From positions 62,001-126,000 of the forward strand of contig CAYFIR010000008.1 of NCBI GenBank assembly GCA_964343195.1: DNA of 64,000 bases, read 5' to 3'. Made by a program: the position numbers and the translations under genes. The DNA comes from CAYVAP01 sp964343195. GTDB taxonomy: Bacteria > Bacteroidota > Bacteroidia > J057. The notes below the pieces were generated by a model. That model was not told where the DNA came from. It ran no database searches and saw only the letters and a list, made by a program, of their open reading frames with translations. The first letter of the stretch is position 1; every line of letters begins with the position of its first letter. Of this stretch, positions 7,895-16,636 are shown piece after piece.

Positions 7895-10800
7895 ATGCTT
7901 GTACGAACTTTGAAAACCTCCTTTTTTCTTTCCCTGCTCTTGCTATTGACTACTGCCCTTTCGGCCCAGACCCCTTTCTGGACGGAGAGCTTTGAGACCG
8001 ACGGAAATGGCACTCGTTACACCACCTCCACCCCAGAATTTACCGACAATTCTGGAGACTTCTTTATCCGCACTGATGGAAGCGACATCACCGGGACCTA
8101 CGATATAGGCACTCCCGATGGTAGCTTTTTCTTTGCCGGACAGGATCTGGATGGCGAAGGGGCCTCCAGCACCCTGACCGTTACCTTTGCAGGAATCGAC
8201 ATCACAGGATTCACTAATCTAAGCTTTTCAGGACTCTTTGCCGAAGACGATGCGTCCAACGGTGATGAAGACTGGGATGCTGCGGATATTGCATTTGTAG
8301 AGGTCAGTATCGATGGCGGTGCATGGACCAAGGTTATGCAGTTTGCTGCTAACGGTGGTACCAACACCGAACCAGGGCTGGATACTGACTTCGACGGCGT
8401 ACAGGATGGCACTTCACTGACAGACGTCTTAACCAAATTTTCAGCTCCAGTAACCGGCACAGGAACTTCTCTGGACATTCGCATCACCATGACCCTTAAC
8501 TCAGGCGATGAAGACATCGCCTTTGACCTGCTGCAACTCAGCGGCGACGCTGGCAGCACTGGCCCCGTGACTACCACTGCCCTGATCATGGAGAGCTTTG
8601 AGACCGATGGGAATAACACCCGTTACACCGCATCTGAGGTCTGCACAGATAACAGTGGAGACTTCTTCACCCGCACCGACGGCAGCGATATCAGCAGTTC
8701 CTACAATGTTTCTGGTCAGGACGGAGACTTCTTCTGGGCAGGTATGGATACAGATGGTGCTCCCTGTGCGTCAGATATTGAAACACTCACTTTCAGTGCT
8801 GTGGACATCTCAGGTTTTACCAACCTGCAGTTCTCAGGCCTGTTTGCCGAGGACGATGACGGCGGCAACCAGGACTGGGATGGCAATTCTCTGGTTTACG
8901 TTGAATATAGCATGGACGGTGGTTCCAATTGGACCAAGATCCTCCAATTCGCAGCTGCCGGTGGCACCAACACTGAGCCGCTGCAGGATACAGACTTTGA
9001 CGGAACAGGCGATGGCCCTGCTTTGACTGATGAATTCGCAGAATTCACCGCTGCGATCAGCGAAACCAGCGGCATGCTGACCCTGCGCATTACTGCCGAG
9101 AACCTCGACGCTGGCGATGAGGACATCGCCTTTGACCTGATCAAGGTAACCGGCGAGGCTCCTGCTGGCTGTACCGATACCGACGCTCCTACAGCAGTCT
9201 GTGTAACCGACCCGGTTATGCTATACCTCGACGAGAACGGAGCTGCTACCCTGAATCCTGCCGACCTGGACAACGGAAGCTCTGATGACTGTAGCCTGGC
9301 TAGTCAACTAATGTTCTCAGCTGACCAGACAGAATTTGCCTGTGGGGACCTCGGTGCCAATACCATTACCATGACGGTAATGGACGCTACTGAGAAGTCT
9401 GCCCAATGTACCGCTACCGTAACAGTCGTGGATACCGTCTCTCCTACCATCTTCGCAGAGACTGCCACAGTTGAACTCAGCAATGGAATGGGAAGCCTCT
9501 CTATCAGCGACCTTGATGGAGCTGGTACCGACAACTGCGGTGTTGCTTCCAGTAGCCTGAGCAAGAGCACTTTTAATTGTGATGATGTGAGCGAAGTGGC
9601 TCTTCCCGTAGCTTCAGATCTATTCTTCTCAGAGTATATCGAAGGTTCCGGCAACAACAAGTACCTGGAAATCTTCAACGGAACTGGTGCTTCTGTGGAT
9701 CTGTCGATGTACGAGGTGCAGATTTACAACAACGGCGGGACATCTCCTAACTCTACTTTCGCCCTGTCAGGCACCCTGGCCGATGGTGAAGTACTCGTGC
9801 TCGCCAACAGCTCTGCCTCTATCTACAATGGCACTGCTACTGTGGCAAACGTGACTGGGTTCAACGGGGATGATGCCCTCGCCCTCCTGAAGGATGGCGT
9901 AATGGTAGATGTATTCGGAGTAATCGGAGAAGACCCCGGATCTCAGTGGAATGTGGATGGCGTAGAAACCCAAAACCAGACGCTACGCCGTGTTAGCACA
10001 GTAAGCAGCGGCATTGTTCCTTCTGCTGGTTTTGCAGAGCTGAGTGCACAGTGGGAAGAGTTCCCAATCGATGACGCAAGCGGACTGGGAAGCCACAGCC
10101 TGTCAGCCGTAGCGACCACCGTACCAGTTGTGGTAACCCTTACCGATGCCAGCGGAAACAGCAGCAGCAAGACCATCCAGGTACTGGTAACCGATCCTAG
10201 CGGATCCTGTGACCTGCCTGCTGCTCCAATGGACTTCTACGTAAATGGCGATACTGCCTTCTTCCCATCTCTGCGCTGGGCTGACATGAGTGAAGATGAG
10301 GATGGATTTAACATCTACCGTAGCCTTGATGGAGGTGCTAGCTTTAGCATGATCGATCAGGTTCCTGCTGATCAGACCTATTACTACGACCTCCTCGCAT
10401 CTGGCAGCGCCACTTACTACGTTACGGCCTATAACGACAAGGGAGAATCCGCTGCTTCCAATGAGGATTCCTACACTTTCCAGCCTATTTCAGAGCTGGA
10501 TCTGAATTTTGTGTGCTACGATGCAGGAAGCGATCTGCTTACCTGGAGTGTCAGTAGCCCCAATTCTCAGTGGGTGCCTTTCATCTGGGCTCAGTGGTGG
10601 AGTGCTCAGCGAGATACCGTCTATGCAGCTCCCAATGCTACCGTTTACTTCCAGACTGAAAATAATCCTCAGAACCCTTCTACATTCGGAGACGACAACA
10701 TCACTGGTATCTGGTACTGGGGCACTAACTTCGGCAACCTGTTTGACGAGGTATTCACAATCCCATTGACCATGAACTGTAACGGTGCACGTCTGGCAGA

Positions 10801-11119
10801 CATGATTCGTGCACCGAAGGTACGTCGCGACATGAGCGGCCTTCGTGTCGACATCCAGGCTGCCCAAAATGAGTACCTGGCAGCTCAACTTGAAGTTGGT
10901 CCAAACCCTGCTACTGACTACCTGCTCATCCGTACACAGGGGGTAGATCAGGTAGCTACCTTTACCATGATGAATGGTACCGGTCAGGTTGTACGTCAGC
11001 AGGCAGGCAACCTTGCCCAGCCTCAGAAGCTTGACCTGTCTGGCCTAAGCCAGGGAGTTTACTTCCTGCACATCCAGGCTGGTGGTGCACGTTACAGTCA
11101 GCAGATTGTAATTGAATAA
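7895..11119 (+). CDS. Giant T9SS-secreted surface protein with lamin-tail domain
   Basis: The 1074-residue protein has a signal peptide (cleavage likely after ALSAQ). Two tandem repeats of about 200 residues follow, each beginning near ESFETDGN and containing SGDFF and RTDGSDI. Next come one or two HYR-like Cys-containing domains (about 425-580), a lamin-tail domain (about 595-750, FFSEYIEGSGNNKYLEIFN), an FN3-like domain (from about 774) and a region from about 868 to 985 that begins FVCYDAGSD. The last 74 residues are a T9SS sorting domain (VGPNPATDY to the end). It should be exported and attached to the cell surface. Its C-terminal 300 residues are clearly related to those of the gene at 13656, and the pair flanks three collar genes. 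Confidence 0.82.
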   Translation: MLVRTLKTSFFLSLLLLLTTALSAQTPFWTESFETDGNGTRYTTSTPEFTDNSGDFFIRTDGSDITGTYDIGTPDGSFFFAGQDLDGEGASSTLTVTFAGIDITGFTNLSFSGLFAEDDASNGDEDWDAADIAFVEVSIDGGAWTKVMQFAANGGTNTEPGLDTDFDGVQDGTSLTDVLTKFSAPVTGTGTSLDIRITMTLNSGDEDIAFDLLQLSGDAGSTGPVTTTALIMESFETDGNNTRYTASEVCTDNSGDFFTRTDGSDISSSYNVSGQDGDFFWAGMDTDGAPCASDIETLTFSAVDISGFTNLQFSGLFAEDDDGGNQDWDGNSLVYVEYSMDGGSNWTKILQFAAAGGTNTEPLQDTDFDGTGDGPALTDEFAEFTAAISETSGMLTLRITAENLDAGDEDIAFDLIKVTGEAPAGCTDTDAPTAVCVTDPVMLYLDENGAATLNPADLDNGSSDDCSLASQLMFSADQTEFACGDLGANTITMTVMDATEKSAQCTATVTVVDTVSPTIFAETATVELSNGMGSLSISDLDGAGTDNCGVASSSLSKSTFNCDDVSEVALPVASDLFFSEYIEGSGNNKYLEIFNGTGASVDLSMYEVQIYNNGGTSPNSTFALSGTLADGEVLVLANSSASIYNGTATVANVTGFNGDDALALLKDGVMVDVFGVIGEDPGSQWNVDGVETQNQTLRRVSTVSSGIVPSAGFAELSAQWEEFPIDDASGLGSHSLSAVATTVPVVVTLTDASGNSSSKTIQVLVTDPSGSCDLPAAPMDFYVNGDTAFFPSLRWADMSEDEDGFNIYRSLDGGASFSMIDQVPADQTYYYDLLASGSATYYVTAYNDKGESAASNEDSYTFQPISELDLNFVCYDAGSDLLTWSVSSPNSQWVPFIWAQWWSAQRDTVYAAPNATVYFQTENNPQNPSTFGDDNITGIWYWGTNFGNLFDEVFTIPLTMNCNGARLADMIRAPKVRRDMSGLRVDIQAAQNEYLAAQLEVGPNPATDYLLIRTQGVDQVATFTMMNGTGQVVRQQAGNLAQPQKLDLSGLSQGVYFLHIQAGGARYSQQIVIE

Positions 11120-11784
11120 GGGTAAGTCCCTTTCACAATATTTCATTTTGGGCCTCTATTTACCATTCGGGTAGGTAGAGGCCTTTCTGCACTCTGGCAA
11201 CTAATTTGGATTAACAAACTTTTCGATTTTTTCACTTTCATACTGGCATATCTGGGTTAAAACCCTTATGTTTAAAATGTATTGAGAAGAACACCGTTAT
11301 TACACTGACTTCTCAAAACTTCATGACATCTAAATAGGGGTTTGATCAAGTACTATTCAATTGTACTTGACCTGTTTCTTTTTTCTCAAATAATATTTTC
11401 AAACCTCTAGTCATTAGATCATGGATTTTTCCCATCATTTCCAATGGATAACCCCTGATATAGCCGCGTGTCAGGACAGGCTTCTGTTGTACACTCCCGG
11501 ATCGGGGATCCCTTAACTTACCCCCTGACATTCCCCATTTCACCTTGCACATAATCATGGATTAGGCAAAGGCATTGGCTCCAACTGGGGCTTTTGACTT
11601 CCATTGCTCATCATGGTCCAATACTTTCTATCCACTCCGGTACCCATCGGAAGAGGGCTACACTCCATTTCCTGATTTCAAATGACAATAATTAGACACT
11701 ACACTGCACCCAACATTACAAGAGGCTCATGAGCCTGCAGCAACTACTATTCAAACAAATTTTCACCCTTAATACCCCCAATTT
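11120..11784. other. 665-bp intergenic region before the collar genes
   Basis: This holds a terminator just after the T9SS gene, an inverted repeat TCAAGTAC/GTACTTGA (11346-11370) and a 14-bp palindrome AGGCTCATGAGCCT (11723-11736), about 50 bp before the first collar gene. A 70-codon minus-strand ORF (11346-11558) overlaps the first repeat and has no recognisable features. The promoter of the collar cluster should lie here but no clear TTTG/TAnnTTTG pair stands out. Confidence 0.6.
11151..11187 (+). terminator. Terminator hairpin after the T9SS gene
   Basis: GGCCTCTA at 11151-11158 pairs with TAGAGGCC at 11176-11183, extended by partial pairing toward the loop, and is followed by TTTCT. Confidence 0.6.
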
Positions 11785-12288
11785 ATGGAACCAACCTTAG
11801 GAGAAATCCGGCTATTCGCGGGCAACTTTGCCCCACGGGGCTGGGCCTTATGCCAGGGACAACTCCTGGCGATTAGCTCAAATGATGAACTATTCAGCCT
11901 CTTAGGCACCATTTACGGAGGCGATGGCCGCACCACCTTTGGATTACCAGACTTTCGCGGTCGGGTGCCCGTCCACCAGGGAACAGGTCCAGGCCTCTCG
12001 CCCTACAGGATAGGTAGCAAAGGCGGCGTTGAGCAGGTCACCCTGAATGTCAACGAAATCCCATCTCACAATCACCTCCCCCAGGCCAACACTACCGTAG
12101 GAGGATCTCCCAACCCAACTAATGGCTTCTTTGGAGCTTCAAATGAGGACATATTCGCCAGTACCTCTGATGTGAACATGGGTGATACCCTGCCAAATGG
12201 CGGCAACCTGCCCCACCCTAATCATATGCCATTTCTGGCTATGAACTACATCATCTGCATTGCAGGTCTCTATCCAAGCCGCACCTAA
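11785..12288 (+). CDS. Phage tail collar domain protein, copy 1
   Basis: This 167-residue protein is a full-length member of the tail-collar (COG4675, MdpB-like) family. Its signature segments are GEIRLFAGNFAPRGWALC, the IYGGDGRTTF motif, LPDFRGRVPVHQG and the late PSHNH segment. It has no signal peptide. In phages this domain is part of tail fibres; chromosomal copies such as MdpB of Microcystis occur without a phage and their role is unknown. Here no head, tail tube, sheath or lysis genes are near, so a prophage is unlikely. It is the first of three equal-length copies. Confidence 0.88.
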   Translation: MEPTLGEIRLFAGNFAPRGWALCQGQLLAISSNDELFSLLGTIYGGDGRTTFGLPDFRGRVPVHQGTGPGLSPYRIGSKGGVEQVTLNVNEIPSHNHLPQANTTVGGSPNPTNGFFGASNEDIFASTSDVNMGDTLPNGGNLPHPNHMPFLAMNYIICIAGLYPSRT

Positions 12289-12318
12289 TCAACTCAATCA
12301 CCCCTAACTCAAAAAAAC

Positions 12319-12822
12319 ATGGAAGGATATCTAGGAGAAATCCGACTCTGGGGGCCACAATGGGCTCCCCGCAACTGGGCTCTTTGTGATGGTCAAATTC
12401 TACCCATCAATCAGTACCAGTCGCTCTACTCGATCCTCGGCACTCAGTATGGTGGCGATGGCCGTACCACCTTTGCCCTACCGGACCTACGAGGCCGAGT
12501 CTCCATACATCATGGAGATGATCTGATGGGCAATGATTACAACATCGGGCAAAAAGGAGGGTCTGAGCAGGTGGTTCTCAACATCAATGAGATGCCTGCT
12601 CATAATCATAGTCCCAAGGGAATGACGGGGCCAGGCAATGAGGCAAGCCCAGCCAATGGCTTCCCTGCGGAGAGCTCAGAGGAATCATACAACGGCAATA
12701 CCAACATCCAAATGGCGGCCACCACCAATACTGGAGGAGGACAGGGCCATGAGAATCGCCAGCCGTACCAGGTTTGCAGCTACATCATCTGTCTTAGTGG
12801 CCAATTCCCCTCTCGGAACTAA
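12319..12822 (+). CDS. Phage tail collar domain protein, copy 2
   Basis: The second 167-residue collar protein starts exactly 30 bases after the stop of copy 1. It keeps the family motifs (GEIRLWGPQWAPRNWALC, QYGGDGRTTFALPDLRGR, MPAHNH) and the C-terminal YIICLSGQFPSRN. Compared with the other two copies the first motif has WGPQ where they have FAGN. The variable segment after the AHNH motif (about residues 95-145) differs most between copies and may be the exposed part. The short, constant spacer suggests one transcript and a common origin by tandem duplication. Confidence 0.88.
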   Translation: MEGYLGEIRLWGPQWAPRNWALCDGQILPINQYQSLYSILGTQYGGDGRTTFALPDLRGRVSIHHGDDLMGNDYNIGQKGGSEQVVLNINEMPAHNHSPKGMTGPGNEASPANGFPAESSEESYNGNTNIQMAATTNTGGGQGHENRQPYQVCSYIICLSGQFPSRN

Positions 12823-12852
12823 CTCCCATCATTAACCTTAAAATTTATCGTC

Positions 12853-13356
12853 ATGGAAGGATTCATCGGAGAAATCCGACTATTCGCTGGCAATTTTCCT
12901 CCTCGCAATTGGTTCTTTTGCGAAGGTCAACTTCTATCGATTGCTCAATATACCGCCATGTTCTCCATCCTGGGAACTACCTATGGAGGTGATGGCCGCA
13001 CCACATTCGCACTCCCCAACCTCAAGGGACGGGTAGCCGTCGGAGAGGGAAATGGGCCCGGACTCAGCTATCTCAAGTTGGGCCAGCCTGGTGGCGCTCC
13101 ATCTATTACCCTCAATGCCACCCAACTCCCGGCCCACACGCATAACCTGCGAGGCCTGGATGCAGAAGGGACGACTGCGAGCCCAGCCGGGGCATACCTG
13201 GCAGAAGGCTCTGATGATGTTTTCAGCAATCAGTCCAACGTTGCAATGGCCCCTACGACCAATACAGGTGGCAACCAGCCACATGAAAACCGTCAGCCCT
13301 ATTTGGCAAGCAGCTATATCATCTGCTTCCAGGGCACCTATCCTCAGCGTTCATAG
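12853..13356 (+). CDS. Phage tail collar domain protein, copy 3
   Basis: The third 167-residue collar protein again starts 30 bases after the previous stop. It has GEIRLFAGNFPPRNWFFC, TYGGDGRTTFALPNLKGR and LPAHTH, and ends with IICFQGTYPQRS. A strong hairpin follows, so the three genes form one unit. A Cys pair in each copy (near residues 23 and 158) is conserved across the three proteins. Function is unknown; an oligomeric fibre or adhesin component is an inference from the phage homologues. Confidence 0.88.
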   Translation: MEGFIGEIRLFAGNFPPRNWFFCEGQLLSIAQYTAMFSILGTTYGGDGRTTFALPNLKGRVAVGEGNGPGLSYLKLGQPGGAPSITLNATQLPAHTHNLRGLDAEGTTASPAGAYLAEGSDDVFSNQSNVAMAPTTNTGGNQPHENRQPYLASSYIICFQGTYPQRS

Positions 13357-13370
13357 CAAGTGTAAAATCC

Positions 13371-13396
13371 TGCCCCCTGAGCATTCTCAGGGGGCA
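13371..13396. terminator. Strong hairpin closing the collar cluster
   Basis: TGCCCCCTGA pairs perfectly with TCAGGGGGCA around a six-base loop, 15 bp after the third collar gene. There is no clean T-run on the plus strand, so it may be a transcript-stabilising hairpin or a weak terminator. The remaining bases up to 13655 are AT-rich and hold no gene. Confidence 0.5.
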
Positions 13397-13655
13397 AAAT
13401 GATTTATTACGAAAATAGGTACATTTTGCAGTATTATTCATACAAATAATGACTATTATATCAAATGTAATTTTTCCAAAAAATATACTTCCACTTCTCC
13501 GGATCAAGTTCGGACAAGTGAAAAAAGAACCGCATCCCCCAGGGATGCTCTTGCCTTTTGACTCCTTGACTTCGCCCAAAATCCCTGCGCAAGCCATGGT
13601 GTTTTAATCCCTCTACATTCCTAAAATTGACTTCACCCCAAAATTCTGTGTTCAC

Positions 13656-16508
13656 ATGAACCATCAATTTCCCCTGTCAAAAACCTTGTTCCACCCTGGC
13701 CTATGGGCCGGGCTGCTGCTACTGCTATTGAGTGGAGCCATCCCTAACAGGGTGGCCGCGCAGACGACCCTCGCAGTAGGCGATATCGCCTTCTTAGAAT
13801 TATCAGGCGATTCCCCTGACCGTTTCGCGTTTGTTCTACTTACGGATATAGACGCAGGTACTGCCATCCGCTTTACGGATGCCGGTTGGCGGACGGGCCT
13901 TGGCTTCTCTACGAGCGGCGAAAACGGAGTGATTACCTGGACCGCCACCGCGGCCCTGCCCGCAGGAAATATCATCCAGGTTAACATTGACAATACCAAT
14001 AATGCAGCCAGCACTAACAACGGCACCGCCAACTTTGGATTCTTTACAGGCGAGTCCAACTCTGAGTTTAGTTTGGCGGTCTCTGGCGACCAAATCTTCG
14101 CCTGGCAGGCCCCCAACAACGATCGCCCAACGACGGCAAACTTTAGCCCCATCGCCGCGATTAATGGGGCTTCCACGGGTTGGTCTGGTTTAATCTCATC
14201 CGCAAACGCCCTGGACTCCAATACATCCGATCTCCCCTCTTCCCTGACTGACGGGGTCAATGCTGTCTCTGTAGGCGCTGGTCCTGGCCCACAAGATGAG
14301 TGGGACAATGTACAGTTTGCCCTGGGTTGCTCGAGCCTGGCGAATAAAACCCGAGAGCAGATACTGCCCATCATCAACAATGACGCCAACTGGACCGGGT
14401 CCAACAGTGCATTTGCCCAGTCATATCCCGGCACCAGTGGCGGTTGCAACAGCTTTGTGGTTACTCCACCGACCCCCGTCGACACTGCCCCTCCTGTCAT
14501 CGCTGGCTGCCCTGGCGGCATTACGCTGTATGCAGATGCCAACTGTCAGGGTACCCTTGGCGACCTGACTGGTCTGGTCAACGCAGTAGATGCCGTAGAT
14601 GGCCCTGTAGCTGTTACCCAGCAGCCATCTGCCAGTACGGTCCTGACCGGAGCAGGCATACAGTCTATTGTGGTGCTGACCGCGACAGATGCTGCTGGTA
14701 ATGCTGCCACCTGTACCTTCCTGGCCACGCTAGTAGACAACATTTCACCGGTAGCCGTGCCTCAAAACATTACCGTCTACCTTGGCGGTTCGGGTGCGGC
14801 ACCGATTACAGCTGCTGATGTAGACAATGGAAGCTTTGACAACTGCGCCCTTGCCAGTTTGTCGGTCAGTCCTAATACCTTTGGGTGTGGGGACTTAGGG
14901 CCTCGCTCCGTGACCCTCACCGCTATCGATGCCTCAGGCAATTTTGATACAGCCACGGCCATCGTAACGGTCGTGGACACCGTCTCGCCTGTACTGCCTA
15001 TCCTGTATGCTCCGCTGGACCTTCCGGCTACGGCCAATTGTAACGCGATCCTACCCGACCTACGCCCTGCAACCAATGCCTGGGTTGAAAACTGTGGCAT
15101 GGCCTCGGTCATTCAGGTCCCGGCGCCCGGCACCCCTATTTCAGGATCCACTACGGTTACCTTCATTGGATTGGACCTTTCTGGCAATAGTGGAACGGCC
15201 ACTCGTCTGGTGAATGTAACGGGGACTAGCCCCATTCAAACCAATATCTCTGCCGTGAGTTGCAACCCTGCTGATGTAGGGGTAGATACGACCATTCTGG
15301 TCAGCAAAGCAGGTTGTGATAGCGTCGTCATTACCAATACCACGCTGCTACCTAGTGATGTGACCAACATATTTGCGACTACCTGTGACCCTACTCAGGC
15401 AGGCCAGAGCATGGACATTCTCACCAATCAGTATGGATGTGATAGTGTGGTCATTACCAATACCACTTTGTTGGCAAGCGATACCACCAGGATCAATGTC
15501 TCAACCTGCGATCCATCAGAGGTTGATTCTGATACCACCTTCCTGACCAATCAAAACGGCTGTGACAGCCTCGTGATTACCAACACCAACCTCGTGGCAT
15601 CACCCGAGGCTCCCACGGACCTCTCCGTCAACAATGATACTGCCTTTGTGGTGTCCCTGAGGTGGAAGGATAATTCGCAACTGGAAGATGGATTCATTAT
15701 CTATCGTGGGCTCAATGGAGCCACCCCAACCAACTATGACACGGTCCCAGCCAATTACACCTTCTACTACGATGAGGTAGGAAATGATGAGGCGACCTAT
15801 CAGGTGGCGGCATACGCAGGAGACTGCTCCAGTGGAACCCCATCTACTACCACACAATCCGCCAGCTATAGCCTACTTGGATTTGATCCATTGGTATTGA
15901 GCTTTGTTTGCTATGACGCAAATTCCGACTCACTCACCTGGAGTGTCAGCAACCCAAATGGGCAGTTCATCCCATTCATTTGGGCTCAATGGTGGAGCGA
16001 TGATCGTGATACCCTTTACGCAGTCCCTAACGCCTCGGTCATGTTCAAAACCAAGGACCTTACTGGTGTGCAAACCTGGGGCTGGGATCCCAACATTACC
16101 GGAATCTGGTACTGGGGGCCTGATCTGCTGACCGTATCTCAGGAGATATTTACGGTGGACCTTTCTCAGGCTTGCAACAACAACCGTCTGAGCAATCTCC
16201 TCCCTGCTCCGCAGGCCCACCGCACTCCTGCCTCGATAGAGATCAAGCCAGATATGGAAGCCGCCCTTGCGAGCATGATCCAGGTGTCTCCCAACCCATT
16301 TAACAGCTACGTCCTCATAGAAGGCAAAGGCTATGATCAGACGGCTACTTACCGGGTATTCAACCAATTGGGGCAGCAGGTCGCTGTAAAAGCAGGTAAC
16401 CTGTCAGCTACCACCAAAATGGACCTCGATAACCTGACCGAGGGCGTTTACCTGCTGCAGGTAGAAGCGTTTGGTGTCAGCTATACCCAGAAGATCGTGA
16501 AGCAGTAA
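13656..16508 (+). CDS. Giant T9SS-secreted surface protein with three 41-residue repeats
   Basis: The 950-residue protein has a long signal peptide (about 35 residues, ending VAAQ). The N-terminal domain (LAVGDIAFLELSGDSPDRF to about residue 270) resembles domains found in Bacteroidota surface proteins. HYR-like Cys domains follow (about 275-450). Three tandem 41-residue repeats (529-651) each have two Cys and the motif CDSxVITNT. After them come an FN3-like domain (from about 648), a region from about 746 that begins FVCYDANSD, and a 74-residue T9SS sorting domain (VSPNPFNSY to the end). It should be displayed on the cell surface. The last 300 residues are homologous to the protein encoded at 7895, on the other side of the collar genes. 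Confidence 0.82.
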   Translation: MNHQFPLSKTLFHPGLWAGLLLLLLSGAIPNRVAAQTTLAVGDIAFLELSGDSPDRFAFVLLTDIDAGTAIRFTDAGWRTGLGFSTSGENGVITWTATAALPAGNIIQVNIDNTNNAASTNNGTANFGFFTGESNSEFSLAVSGDQIFAWQAPNNDRPTTANFSPIAAINGASTGWSGLISSANALDSNTSDLPSSLTDGVNAVSVGAGPGPQDEWDNVQFALGCSSLANKTREQILPIINNDANWTGSNSAFAQSYPGTSGGCNSFVVTPPTPVDTAPPVIAGCPGGITLYADANCQGTLGDLTGLVNAVDAVDGPVAVTQQPSASTVLTGAGIQSIVVLTATDAAGNAATCTFLATLVDNISPVAVPQNITVYLGGSGAAPITAADVDNGSFDNCALASLSVSPNTFGCGDLGPRSVTLTAIDASGNFDTATAIVTVVDTVSPVLPILYAPLDLPATANCNAILPDLRPATNAWVENCGMASVIQVPAPGTPISGSTTVTFIGLDLSGNSGTATRLVNVTGTSPIQTNISAVSCNPADVGVDTTILVSKAGCDSVVITNTTLLPSDVTNIFATTCDPTQAGQSMDILTNQYGCDSVVITNTTLLASDTTRINVSTCDPSEVDSDTTFLTNQNGCDSLVITNTNLVASPEAPTDLSVNNDTAFVVSLRWKDNSQLEDGFIIYRGLNGATPTNYDTVPANYTFYYDEVGNDEATYQVAAYAGDCSSGTPSTTTQSASYSLLGFDPLVLSFVCYDANSDSLTWSVSNPNGQFIPFIWAQWWSDDRDTLYAVPNASVMFKTKDLTGVQTWGWDPNITGIWYWGPDLLTVSQEIFTVDLSQACNNNRLSNLLPAPQAHRTPASIEIKPDMEAALASMIQVSPNPFNSYVLIEGKGYDQTATYRVFNQLGQQVAVKAGNLSATTKMDLDNLTEGVYLLQVEAFGVSYTQKIVKQ

Positions 16509-16540
16509 GCTAAGCTGAACTTACCGTGACCATGAACAGA

Positions 16541-16567
16541 GGCGGGCCATCGGGCTCGCCTTTGTTG
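16541..16567 (+). terminator. Terminator hairpin after the second giant T9SS gene
   Basis: GGCGGGCC pairs with GGCTCGCC around a four-base loop with one mismatch, followed by TTTGTTG and more T-rich sequence. Confidence 0.6.
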
Positions 16568-16636
16568 TTTTTGAATCCTTCTCCTCCTGCCCTGGTCTTT
16601 TCTTTTTTTGGTTAATTTGGAGAAAAATACCTGAGC

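Noticed and set aside
11346..11558. A 70-codon minus-strand frame upstream of the collar genes
   Set aside because: No recognisable features and it runs across an inverted repeat; more likely noncoding.
11785..13356. Prophage remnant
   Set aside because: Only collar domain genes are present; no capsid, portal, terminase, sheath, tube or lysis genes lie nearby, and the flanks are T9SS proteins.
13664..14542. A 292-codon minus-strand frame
   Set aside because: Shadow of the second giant T9SS gene; Ser/Ala/Pro-rich with no domain.
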